6,753 bases of DNA from an uncultured Clostridia bacterium (lineage in GTDB: Bacteria > Bacillota_A > Clostridia > Oscillospirales > Oscillospiraceae), in assembly GCA_946410505.1 (NCBI GenBank), contig CAMKAP010000112.1, forward strand, positions 1 through 6,753, given 5' to 3'. Below, piece after piece: positions 1 to 6,199 of this stretch (positions are counted from its first letter, which is position 1; each line of letters opens with the position of its first letter). The position numbers and the translations under genes were made by a program. The notes beneath the pieces were generated by a model. It worked only from the letters and a program-made list of their open reading frames with translations, had not been told where the DNA came from and did not search any database.

Positions 1-1236
1 CAGGGTGCCGTCCAGGTCAAACACGGCGATGCGGTCGAGCACGGGGATGAAGTCCGCGCTGTCCTCGTCGGTAATCGCGGCCATGTATGCCGTCAATGCG
101 GTCTTTGCGGGGGCGGTGTCCGTCCACAGGCCCAGCGCAGAGGACGCCGAGTCCGCTCCCTCGATCCGTGCGGTCAATATTTTGACCTGCTCCACGGTCA
201 GATTGTCCGATGCGCCGAGCGTGCCGTCGCCATAGCCCAGCACCAGCCCCGCCGCCGAAAGCCGGTCTATATCACTTTTTGCCCATGTGGGAACATCCGC
301 AAATGTGATGGCGTCAGTCGTTTTTTCCAGTTCCGGCAGACAGCGGGAGAGAAGTGCCATAGCCTCGATGCGGCTGATGGTGTTCTGCGGGCGCAGGGTA
401 TGGTCGCCATAACCTTTGAGGACGCCCTTTTCCACCGCTGCGGCCAGTTCCGCGGTGTAATATGTACTGACTGTTTCCGCATCCGTGAAAGCGGAGAGCG
501 CTTCCGTGCCGTCGGGCAGTGTGATCCCCGCGGCGTCGATAAACGCGGCTACTGCGTACTCGCGGGAAGCGGGGGCGGTGTGCTCGTCCTCTATCTGCCC
601 CACCATGATGTAAAGTTCGTAATAATCATCGTAAAGGCCGAGGCAGGCATCCATGCCGGAGTTGGTGCTGAACGCCTTCTCCAGCACGGTCTCCCATGAG
701 CCGTACTGCTCATACAGCTCATCCGGCAGTGGGCCTTCCTCATGGCCGTATTTCTCCAGATTTCGTGCCTTTGCCGCTGCCAATCCCGCCGGGTCGTCGG
801 CATAGGAGGCGAGGCGGATCTCATTCCGTTTATTGCTGACCGCTCTGGCGATTTCCTCGATGCTCTTGCCCTCGATGCTCATTGCGTTCATCATGGCGTA
901 CATCTCGTTGATGCTCTCGTGGTAGGCGATGCGTGCAAGGCGTCCGTTTTCACCGTTTACCAGCTCAGGGTCAGACCAGTCGAAAGCTGTGTAGCTGCTC
1001 AGGCTTCCGTCCGGGCTTGGAGCAAAGCCGTAAACCGCTGTGGGATCTACGACGATGTCCGCCATTGCTTTAGGATTGAGCCGAGGATCGTGTTCATAAT
1101 GGAAGTTCGTCTTGCTGGAGATCAGCAGATTATCGGCGGAAGCCGGAGCCGCCGCTACGGACAGGATGCAGGCGAAGCACAGCAGCACTGCAAGCAGGAT
1201 TTTTGCGGAATGGTTCCATGTCTGCTTTGTATTCAT
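1..1236 (-). CDS. Secreted SLH-domain protein running into a HAD-superfamily phosphatase domain (3' end outside window)
   Basis: 412 codons are visible, and the frame is still open at the left edge. ATG at 1236 is preceded by a strong GGGGAGGAG site (about 1244-1252). Residues 1-34 form a Sec signal peptide: Lys4 and Lys12, a hydrophobic core from about 13 to 29, and cleavage probably after PASA at 34. Residues 45-215 are a largely helical region with no name I can give. From about 225 come S-layer homology repeats, which normally bind the protein to secondary cell-wall polymers. One is only the tail of a repeat; one is good (250-299, with GYGDHTLRP and SRIEA); one is degenerate (312-358, GYGDGTL, with TVEQ in place of TRAE). 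After a WTDTAPAKTAL segment, residues 404-412 read AVFDLDGTL, the HAD motif I, with nucleophile Asp407 and Asp409. The lead-in (W-x-D, then DF-x-PVLDRIAVFD) resembles secreted HAD acid-phosphatase-like proteins. Motifs II-IV lie outside the window, so activity is inferred. It sits 61 bp after the lipoprotein gene with no clear terminator between, so the two may be cotranscribed. Confidence 0.88.
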   Translation of the reverse strand, partial: MNTKQTWNHSAKILLAVLLCFACILSVAAAPASADNLLISSKTNFHYEHDPRLNPKAMADIVVDPTAVYGFAPSPDGSLSSYTAFDWSDPELVNGENGRLARIAYHESINEMYAMMNAMSIEGKSIEEIARAVSNKRNEIRLASYADDPAGLAAAKARNLEKYGHEEGPLPDELYEQYGSWETVLEKAFSTNSGMDACLGLYDDYYELYIMVGQIEDEHTAPASREYAVAAFIDAAGITLPDGTEALSAFTDAETVSTYYTAELAAAVEKGVLKGYGDHTLRPQNTISRIEAMALLSRCLPELEKTTDAITFADVPTWAKSDIDRLSAAGLVLGYGDGTLGASDNLTVEQVKILTARIEGADSASSALGLWTDTAPAKTALTAYMAAITDEDSADFIPVLDRIAVFDLDGTL

Positions 1237-1297
1237 GTGGATTCTCCTCCCCAAATATTAGTTGCCGCTCTTATTTGGCAGGTTCTGCCGGGAAATG

Positions 1298-2590
1298 TTA
1301 TCCCTCCTGCACAAACAGGCAGTCCTCGCTGTAGCCGTTCTCCTCCACTTGAGAGTCGTGCCAGCGGAGCTTGCCATCTTCCTGCCACGTGAAGCTGCCC
1401 TGTGTGGTCGCCTCTTGCGTGATGGTCTCGTTGCCGTTTTCGTCATAGCTGCGCACGGTGTAATAGCCGTCCTCGTAGGGCAGGACAGCCCCGTCTTGGA
1501 AGTAGCCGGTGATCTCCCAAACGGCGGTCTCCGTGGCGCTGTTTCCCCAGTACACGGTCATATCATAGCTGCCGTCGGTGTACATAATCACATCCAGGTT
1601 GGCCCGCTGACTGACCTCGTCAAGCCAAGAGCTCGACAGAACACTGTCGGCGATCTCCCGGTCATACCAGCCGTCATCACCGCCGTAGTTCTCCGGCTCG
1701 CCAAACTGGATCAGAACGTAGCTGTAAAGGCCGTCAATCTCGTCCAGAATCTCAAAAATGGCATCCTCGTCCGGGTCGATGGTGACGGTGTACTCGTCGG
1801 TCTCCACGCTCTCCAGCTCGGTGTAGTTCTCCACGAAGCTTTCCCAGCCCTTGGGCTGACGGAGCTTCACCACATTCATAATGGACTGGTAGGCCACATC
1901 GTCCAGGCCCTCATACTCGTAGAAAAACATGGTGAAGGAGTCTACATTGCCCTTGCTGTACATCCTGATCTTGCCCACGCTTCCCATGTGGTTGACATAG
2001 TCCTCGCCCAGGGGCTCCATCTCCAGAACCTTGTCACTCAGAACCATCTGATCCAGCTCCTTCATGGACCACTCCCCAGCAGTGCCGATTTTGAAGGTGG
2101 TGGTCCCGTCGGCGTTCTCGGTCATGCTGAACTCGTCATTGTTGATGCCGAGGGCGCCCAGACCGTTGACATAGCTCTGCGCCAGACCGGGAACAATGCC
2201 ATAGTAGAAAGCCACTGCCTCCACAACATCCTGTACCAGCATCATCCCGGTAAAATCATCGCCGGCGACGGTGGCGGTGAGGGCGTTCCCCTCGTCCATA
2301 AAGGTCCAGGAGCCGCTCTCCACATACTCGCTCTTGCTGTCCACCGCGATGGTAAACCGATCCTCGCCAAGCTCCTCGGTGTACTTCACATCGGGCATAT
2401 ACTCGTCGTAGTAGCTCTTGGTCTGGCTGTAGCTGGAGTAATCGGCCACCAGCTCGTTATAGACGCCCTGCAGCGTCTCGGAGGGGCCATCGGCCCCGGT
2501 CATTTCCGACTCCGGCTCCTGTGCAGGCGCTTCGGTTGCCGACGTCGGAGGGGTCTGCGTCCCGCAAGCTGCCAGGGACAGCAGCATCAA
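1298..2590 (-). CDS. Putative lipoprotein of unknown function, 5' end apparently frameshifted
   Basis: The open frame can start only at TTG 2590 or ATG 2587, giving about 430 residues. It begins with LLSLAACG, a textbook lipobox (LAAC, Cys at about position 9), followed by a Thr/Pro/Glu-rich linker typical of mature lipoproteins. From these starts the signal peptide would be too short and would lack its positive n-region. The missing part is encoded just upstream in another frame (2646-2599), so the gene looks broken by one base; see that entry. The mature protein is very acidic and rich in Asp, Glu, Tyr and Gly. Its last 130 or so residues look beta-rich (FGEPENYGG, DVIMYTDGSYDMTVYWG, and several YDENGNET-like turns). 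This tail feels familiar from exported proteins of gut Clostridia, but I cannot name a family or function. The gene lies 22 nt after the receiver gene if the upstream start is restored (2646), so it probably belongs to the same operon. Confidence 0.8.
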   Translation of the reverse strand: MMLLSLAACGTQTPPTSATEAPAQEPESEMTGADGPSETLQGVYNELVADYSSYSQTKSYYDEYMPDVKYTEELGEDRFTIAVDSKSEYVESGSWTFMDEGNALTATVAGDDFTGMMLVQDVVEAVAFYYGIVPGLAQSYVNGLGALGINNDEFSMTENADGTTTFKIGTAGEWSMKELDQMVLSDKVLEMEPLGEDYVNHMGSVGKIRMYSKGNVDSFTMFFYEYEGLDDVAYQSIMNVVKLRQPKGWESFVENYTELESVETDEYTVTIDPDEDAIFEILDEIDGLYSYVLIQFGEPENYGGDDGWYDREIADSVLSSSWLDEVSQRANLDVIMYTDGSYDMTVYWGNSATETAVWEITGYFQDGAVLPYEDGYYTVRSYDENGNETITQEATTQGSFTWQEDGKLRWHDSQVEENGYSEDCLFVQEG

Positions 2591-2598
2591 GGACAGCG

Positions 2599-2646
2599 CC
2601 CCGCTCCCAGTCGTTTCAGCAAATCGATACGTTTCATGTTCATCAT
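2599..2646 (-). other. Out-of-frame remnant of the lipoprotein signal peptide; probable 1-nt deletion
   Basis: From ATG 2646 (further ATGs at 2643 and 2637) the frame reads MMNMKRIDLLKRLGAG, then GRCP and a stop. The first 16 residues are an ideal charged n-region with the start of a hydrophobic core. The core continues as ALSLMLLSLAACG in the frame of the 1298-2590 gene. Adding one G to the GGGG run on the minus strand (C run at 2599-2602 on the plus strand) would join them into a normal lipoprotein signal peptide and a 449-residue protein. This is either a real inactivating or phase-type frameshift or a sequencing error. The Shine-Dalgarno is weak (AGAAG, 9 nt before ATG 2637). Confidence 0.75.
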
Positions 2647-2668
2647 CTTCTTTTTCGCTTTTTATCTT

Positions 2669-3043
2669 TTACACTGTCTTATAGCGCAGGTTGGCGAATT
2701 CCTTTTGCAGCTGCTCCGTCTGAAAAGGCTTTTTAAGATACCCGCTGGCATGGAGTCGGTAAGCTTCCACGGCGTACTTCTCCTCCGCACGGCCTGTGAT
2801 GAAAATGATATTGACACAGGGTATGATCTTCTGTATCTTTTCAGCCAGCATAAAACCGTCCGTATGCTTTGTGCCCAGATCCGTATTGACCAAAAGCACA
2901 TCGCAGCCTTCATTCGCCGCAAGACAGGTAACCTCATCCGGCTCTTCACACCCATGCACCACTGCGTTCGGCATAAGTGACCGCGTTTGCCGCGTCAGCT
3001 GTCTCAGTGCTGCAGAATCGCTGTCAATACAAATAATGTTCAC
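2669..3043 (-). CDS. Stand-alone response-regulator receiver domain protein
   Basis: The start is GTG 3043, chosen because GGAAGGAG (3051-3058) lies 7 nt upstream and because the receiver fold starts at once (NIICID). An in-frame ATG at 3136 would place the promoter and a terminator arm inside the gene. The 124-residue product is a single CheY/Spo0F-like receiver. Asp7 and Asp9 form the acidic pocket (Ser8 sits where a second Asp is usual), Asp55 is the likely phosphoacceptor (NTD-L, with Gly63 eight residues on), Thr83 lies in FITG, and Lys105 in KKP. The Met-Pro usual after the phosphoacceptor is replaced by Thr-Lys. The segment YAVEAYRLHASGYLKKPF closely resembles the same part of the regulator at 3197-3991, so the two are probably paralogues. 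The protein stops where the regulator's linker to its DNA-binding domain begins, so it has no output domain. It heads a unit with the lipoprotein gene 22 nt downstream. It may be a phosphorelay intermediate, a phosphate sink or a protein-protein regulator; the sequence does not decide. Confidence 0.88.
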   Translation of the reverse strand: MNIICIDSDSAALRQLTRQTRSLMPNAVVHGCEEPDEVTCLAANEGCDVLLVNTDLGTKHTDGFMLAEKIQKIIPCVNIIFITGRAEEKYAVEAYRLHASGYLKKPFQTEQLQKEFANLRYKTV

Positions 3044-3065
3044 GGGCAAACTCCTTCCATTATCT

Positions 3066-3106
3066 TTTCCGCTATTATAAAAAACAAAGCGCTCAATAGT
3101 GCTCAA
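3066..3106 (-). promoter_or_regulatory. Promoter of the receiver-lipoprotein unit, with TTGAGC direct repeats
   Basis: On the minus strand a perfect TATAAT lies at 3074-3079, about 31 nt before GTG 3043, which predicts a start near 3067 and a short leader holding the ribosome binding site. No good -35 sits 17 bp away. Instead TTGAGC occurs twice (3101-3106 and 3091-3096), in direct orientation and 10 bp apart, that is one helical turn. The nearer copy has a spacer of only 11 bp to the -10, the farther one 21 bp. A poor -35 with tandem repeats over it suggests an activator-dependent promoter. The -10 is clear; the operator role is inference. Confidence 0.6.
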
Positions 3107-3126
3107 AAACCATGCCGCATTTTCGG

Positions 3127-3163
3127 AAAATAACAAAATCGGGAAGCTTGGCAGCCTCCCGAT
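3127..3163 (-). terminator. Intrinsic terminator after the two-component pair
   Basis: Read on the minus strand, ATCGGGA and TCCCGAT pair at the ends of a 26-nt hairpin (3138-3163). The stem continues inward through one G-T wobble and three more pairs to a GCCA loop, about 11 bp in all. It is followed by TTTGTTATTTT. It starts 33 bp after the stop of the response regulator and separates that unit from the receiver-lipoprotein unit, which has its own promoter. Confidence 0.9.
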
Positions 3164-3196
3164 GACAGGATTGTTTATGTAATTGTAATGTTTATC

Positions 3197-3991
3197 TTAC
3201 GCCTTGAAGAACAGAGTCCCCGCCGTCAGCTCCGCCCAGCTGTAATCCGTCATATACTCGCCGCGATATGCGTTGACCGCGTCCATATCGCCCTCCAGCA
3301 TACGATAATAGTCGCAGTCAAGGCAGCCTGTGCGGATCGCAAGGCTTCCCCGACGCTTGATCAAAGCGTCGCCCATTCCAATCTGATCGAGCGTAGATTT
3401 CAAGTCGTTTGCGAGGTTGCGGACCCGGTGCTTTGCCTCCTTGAGATCGCCGTCGTCCTCCCAGAGCGCCGCTATGACCTCCTCGGCGCTGCAAGTCGCG
3501 CCCCTGCGGTCAACGAGATAGGCCAGCAGCTCCTTTGTCTGCCTGCGCTCAAATTTTAACGGCTCGCCCTGCCAGAACACCTCAAAGTATCCGAAGCAGC
3601 GAACGGTCAGTTTCTCAGGCTTAGGCTTAGGCTCCTGCGGAAGATAGCGCAGCTCCGTCGCGACAAGCTCTTTTTTCAGCGGCTTCATGATATAGCCGTG
3701 AGCGCGCATCCGGAAAGCCTCCACCGCATACTGCGAAAACCCCGTTACAAATACGACCCTCGTATCCGGCGAGACGGTCTTGAGGGCGACGGCAAATTCC
3801 AAGCCGGAAAGACCCGGCATTTCAATGTCGCTGAACACGATGTTCGGGGAATGTCCTTGCGTCCGAATCGCGTCCAAAGCGTCCTCTGCCGAGGAGAACG
3901 CCATAATCTCAGTATCCGGTGCCGCTTCTCGTATGGCGCGCTGCGCTTCGGCAAGAAGCGGCCGTTCATCGTCTATGGCAAAAATCAGCAT
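3197..3991 (-). CDS. Response regulator: receiver plus SARP-like winged-helix output domain
   Basis: The 264-residue cytoplasmic protein is the likely partner of the kinase encoded just upstream. Residues 1-115 are a receiver: Asp7, Asp8 and Glu9 in the acidic pocket, phosphoacceptor Asp55 (FSDIEMPGLSG), Thr83 (FVTG) and Lys103 (MKP). After a Pro/Lys linker (119-127), residues 128-215 look like a Trans_reg_C-type winged helix (LTVRCFGYFEVFW, then KTLK-like RRQTKELLAYLVDRRG), as in SARP/AfsR regulators and not the LytTR domain usual with LytS-type kinases. The C-terminal tail (224-264; DCDYYRMLEGD, YRGEYMTDYSWAE) resembles the start of a bacterial transcriptional activation (BTAD) domain but is much shorter. 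ATG 3991 shares its A with the kinase stop (TGATG), and GGAAAGGAG lies 8 nt upstream inside the kinase gene, so translation is probably coupled. A strong terminator follows. Its targets are unknown; the nearby TTGAGC-repeat promoter is a candidate. Confidence 0.93.
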   Translation of the reverse strand: MLIFAIDDERPLLAEAQRAIREAAPDTEIMAFSSAEDALDAIRTQGHSPNIVFSDIEMPGLSGLEFAVALKTVSPDTRVVFVTGFSQYAVEAFRMRAHGYIMKPLKKELVATELRYLPQEPKPKPEKLTVRCFGYFEVFWQGEPLKFERRQTKELLAYLVDRRGATCSAEEVIAALWEDDGDLKEAKHRVRNLANDLKSTLDQIGMGDALIKRRGSLAIRTGCLDCDYYRMLEGDMDAVNAYRGEYMTDYSWAELTAGTLFFKA

Positions 3992-5259
3992 CAGGCATTC
4001 TCCTTTCCTTTTGGTAATATCATCACAGCGGCAGTGCCCTTGCCGGGCTCGGATCTGATCGTCAGCTCTGCCCCGATCGCGCTGTGCAGGCGGCTGCGGA
4101 CGTTTTGGATACCGATGTGGCTCCGCTCGCTGTCACCGGGAACATTATCCGGGACGAAGCCGGGGCCGTTGTCAATCACGCTGACCTCGTAGCTTTCCGG
4201 CAGTTCCCGGGTGCGGATGATGACCAGCCCGTTTCCCTTGGGGTTCTTCCGAACTCCATAGCTCACGGCGTTCTCCACAAGCGGCTGAAGCGTCAGCGTA
4301 GGGATGCGAAAGTCAGTGCATTCCAGATCGTATTCCACATGCAGCGAGTCGCCGAATCGGAGTTGAAGCAGATCCAGATAGCACCTCACGTGCGCCAGCT
4401 CTTTTTCAAATGAGATCGGCTGATCATCCGTCAGGGAATCCATGTTGTGCCGGAGAAAATCGGTGAACTGGTCGATAGCTCTCCGTGCAAGCTCAGGATC
4501 ATCGTAGTAGGTAGATTTGATCGCGCCAAGTGTGTTGTATAAAAAATGCGGCTGGATCTGGCCGAGCATGATCTGGATGCGCTGCCTGGCCTTCAGGTCG
4601 TCCTCATGCTCCCGCGCAAACTGCAAATGCAGCCAGATGTAATAGAACATACTGCTGGTGACGATGGCGACGGTCAGAAACGTGACAGGCTGCCGATCAT
4701 TATAGACCCTGCCGTCCAAGTACACGGAGGCGAGGATCATCACAACGGTAAAGATTGGAATCAGCTTTTCCTGATTTCCTCCGGTCTGGTTATTACGAAT
4801 GGATTGGACCAGCAAATCCCCGAGCAGAATAACGCTGACATAAAGACAGGTGAAGGCCAACGGGCCTCTGAAGAACCTGTTGCCTGAGCCAATCCAGAAG
4901 CACAGGTGAGAAAAGTAGGCCGTCATGTAAATGCCCCAGTTTACAATAGCCAGCCCCCAGGCGAGCAGATGCTTCTTTTCCGGCTGGATGATATAGAGAA
5001 ACAGAATCAGGAATACCGGGCGAACGATATAGCCGTAAATCGCCATGGTGGTCCGCCAAAACCATTGGGGCGGGCCTGCGGTCAGCCAGTCCTCCAGCAG
5101 GTTCTGGGCAATCAGCGTCACGCTGAGGGCTAAGATGACCAGCATGATGATGCGGTTCCTTCGGCTGATATAAGGGTCGATCATCACGGTGATCGTCAGA
5201 CCGGTCAGAAGGAACAGCAGCGGGACCAGCAGCGCCACTGTGTTCAGATTCCAGATCAT
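3991..5259 (-). CDS. Membrane sensor histidine kinase, LytS/YehU-like GHKL family
   Basis: The 422-residue protein autophosphorylates on His and should pass phosphate to the adjacent regulator. Residues 1-210 hold about six or seven hydrophobic membrane segments (around 6-27, 36-54, 72-91, 97-117, 133-153, 167-182, 190-210) with short loops and no large extracellular sensor domain, so the signal may be sensed in or at the membrane. The His-kinase (PF06580-type) motif GQIQPHFLYNTL puts the phosphorylated residue at His238. The ATPase half shows the N box (LQPLVENAV, Asn330), G1 box DNGPGF (363-368), GIQNVRSRL (383-391) and GKGT (406-409), all intact. ATG 5259 has a GAGGGGG stretch about 10 nt upstream (around 5270-5276). 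The gene starts only 15 bp after the end of the DUF1016 remnant, so its promoter probably lies within that decayed sequence; I could not fix one. Confidence 0.94.
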   Translation of the reverse strand: MIWNLNTVALLVPLLFLLTGLTITVMIDPYISRRNRIIMLVILALSVTLIAQNLLEDWLTAGPPQWFWRTTMAIYGYIVRPVFLILFLYIIQPEKKHLLAWGLAIVNWGIYMTAYFSHLCFWIGSGNRFFRGPLAFTCLYVSVILLGDLLVQSIRNNQTGGNQEKLIPIFTVVMILASVYLDGRVYNDRQPVTFLTVAIVTSSMFYYIWLHLQFAREHEDDLKARQRIQIMLGQIQPHFLYNTLGAIKSTYYDDPELARRAIDQFTDFLRHNMDSLTDDQPISFEKELAHVRCYLDLLQLRFGDSLHVEYDLECTDFRIPTLTLQPLVENAVSYGVRKNPKGNGLVIIRTRELPESYEVSVIDNGPGFVPDNVPGDSERSHIGIQNVRSRLHSAIGAELTIRSEPGKGTAAVMILPKGKENA

Positions 5260-5274
5260 ACGTTGTTAGCCCCC

Positions 5275-5616
5275 TCAAAACGATACCGCACATTTGCTTA
5301 GGCATAAATTAATGATTCGAAAGTTAAGTATATTCTGCAGATTGGCCCGCGAAAAGCCCTTACCAAATTCAGCCGTCAGCACCTGAGCCAGCTCTTTCAT
5401 CGTCTGCTTTCCGTAGTCGGCACGGTCTGCTCATGTTCAGAGGTAATGCGACTGATATTCCAGTAGGTGTTCAGAAGTACGTTGTTGACCTGTCTGGCCA
5501 CATCGCTACGGGCAGAGTCAAGACCATCTTGATTTCTGCAAAAATACCACTCATGGTCGGTCCTAAAGCGTCATGATTGCGTTCCGTTCCAGCTACCTCA
5601 AGAGTATCAGTTGCAT
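5275..5616 (-). pseudogene. Decayed, truncated DUF1016/YhcG-family nuclease gene (N-terminal half only)
   Basis: GGAGGA (5621-5626) and ATG 5616 mark the old start, but the frame stops after seven codons. Protein-like sequence continues in three other segments: EVAGTERNHDALGPTMSGIFAEIKMVL (about 5597-5519, start of segment given by its reading frame), then SARSDVARQVNNVLLNTYW and NISRITSEHEQ (5516-5427), then ADYGKQTMKELAQVLTAEFG and KGFSRANLQNILNFR (5421-5317). The chain of ARxxVxxxVNxxLxxxYWxI, YGKxxxxxLAxxLTxEFGKGFSxxNLxN is characteristic of the DUF1016 N-terminal region, found in YhcG-type PD-(D/E)XK nucleases. The breaks near 5518 and 5419-5426 fit small deletions (one G missing in a TTGGAC-like context at the first). 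Homology ends near 5317 and the frame stops at 5275; the C-terminal nuclease half is absent. No functional product is expected. Confidence 0.8.
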
Positions 5617-6109
5617 ACTATCCTCCATAATTTAATATACCACAGAAACCGTCAAAATTCAATTCATATTGGCAGCAAACATGGTCGAAATCTACCAGAA
5701 CAAAATGCGCTCATGCAACTCCGCTTGGAGAAGCATGAGCGTTTTTTCTTCCTTTTCTTGGCACGTTGGATCACCTCATTCGGAGAAGACGCTACCACAC
5801 AGCAAGCGCAATCTGGTTGCTTTCTATTCTGTATATTGCTTGGAAAGGGAAAAAGAGACATGAGGGCACTTCTTTAGTGTTTGCGGATGAGCCTCTGAAT
5901 GGTAATAGGCACCAGAATATCGCCGACAAATTTTCCCCCCTACTTATTAAGGCCCCTGAGAGGGTCATTTTGTGACAGGTAGAACAAATTTTTTCAGATA
6001 ATCATCCAATTCCTCCGATCTTACATGTTGTTTGGGATTCCGAATGGCTGCTGCCTGGAGGTGTTGAATACACGAACCACAAGCCAATCTTCTGCTGTGC
6101 AAAGTTCCA
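5617..6109. other. AT-rich stretch with no supportable gene
   Basis: About 490 bp between the DUF1016 remnant and the terminator at 6110-6151. It contains the remnant's ribosome binding site at its left end and a plus-strand terminator at 5708-5750. Several frames of 50-90 codons are open on both strands, but none has a convincing start with ribosome binding site or a domain I recognise. The most protein-like piece is a minus-strand frame at 5965-6132 (55 codons) ending in RSEELDDYLKKFVLPVTK, which lacks an ATG and overlaps the terminator. I read the stretch as debris of lost genes. Confidence 0.6.
5708..5750 (+). terminator. Orphan intrinsic terminator, plus strand
   Basis: CGCTCATGC (5708-5716) pairs with GCATGAGCG (5733-5741), nine perfect base pairs. 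Inside, after an AA/AA internal loop, CTCC pairs with GGAG around a GCTT loop. Six T residues follow directly (5742-5747), then a pyrimidine-rich run. The minus-strand side lacks a comparable T run. No plus-strand gene that it could serve is visible, so it probably survives from a deleted gene or ends a small untranslated RNA. Confidence 0.8.
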
Positions 6110-6151
6110 CAAAAACAAACTGACAGCCGACCTCAACAAGCCAGCTGTCAG
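6110..6151 (-). terminator. Intrinsic terminator after the two small genes
   Basis: On the minus strand CTGACAGC (6151-6144) pairs with GCTGTCAG (6127-6120). The 16-nt middle can extend the stem by about six more pairs, several of them G-T, leaving a GTTG loop. The stem is followed by TTTGTTTTTG. It begins 48 bp beyond the stop of the 6200-6451 gene, so it closes that unit. Confidence 0.85.
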
Positions 6152-6199
6152 TCAATGTACTGTGGAATGAAAACCGAACTGAAACTCTATAGGTATTTC

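Noticed and set aside
1277..1289. GGCAG/CTGCC hairpin between the lipoprotein gene and the SLH gene as a terminator
   Set aside because: The stem is only five base pairs and no T run follows on the minus strand, so it does not separate the two genes convincingly.
1262..2980. A 572-codon open frame on the plus strand, opposite the lipoprotein and receiver genes
   Set aside because: It is antisense to a gene with a lipobox and to a clear receiver domain. Its translation is a repetitive Val/Leu/His/Gly-rich string without domains, as expected from the complement of an acidic Asp/Glu/Tyr-rich coding sequence.
2669..3043. The stand-alone receiver as a pseudo-receiver with Asn53 in place of the phosphoacceptor
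   Set aside because: Aligning by spacing to the conserved Gly63 and to Thr83, as in the neighbouring regulator, puts Asp55 at the phosphorylation site, so it is probably phosphorylatable.
2669..3136. Longer version of the receiver gene starting at ATG 3136
   Set aside because: The extra 31 residues have no receiver homology and would span the TATAAT promoter and the T-tract of the upstream terminator. GTG 3043 has an ideal ribosome binding site.
5628..5655. TTGACG at 5650-5655 as the -35 of a promoter for the DUF1016 remnant
   Set aside because: No acceptable -10 lies 16-18 bp downstream; TATATT is only 10 bp away and AAATTA at 16 bp is poor.
5951..5966. Short CCCT/AGGG hairpin near 5954-5964 as a regulatory element
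   Set aside because: It has a four-base-pair stem and no T tract or neighbouring gene, so it is too weak to support a call.
5766..5975. Plus-strand frame containing SLVFADEPLNGNRHQNIADK, resembling an ABC-transporter Walker B region
   Set aside because: There is no signature (LSGGQ) or Walker A motif in any upstream frame, no ribosome binding site, and a plus-strand terminator lies just before it. The likeness is short enough to be chance.
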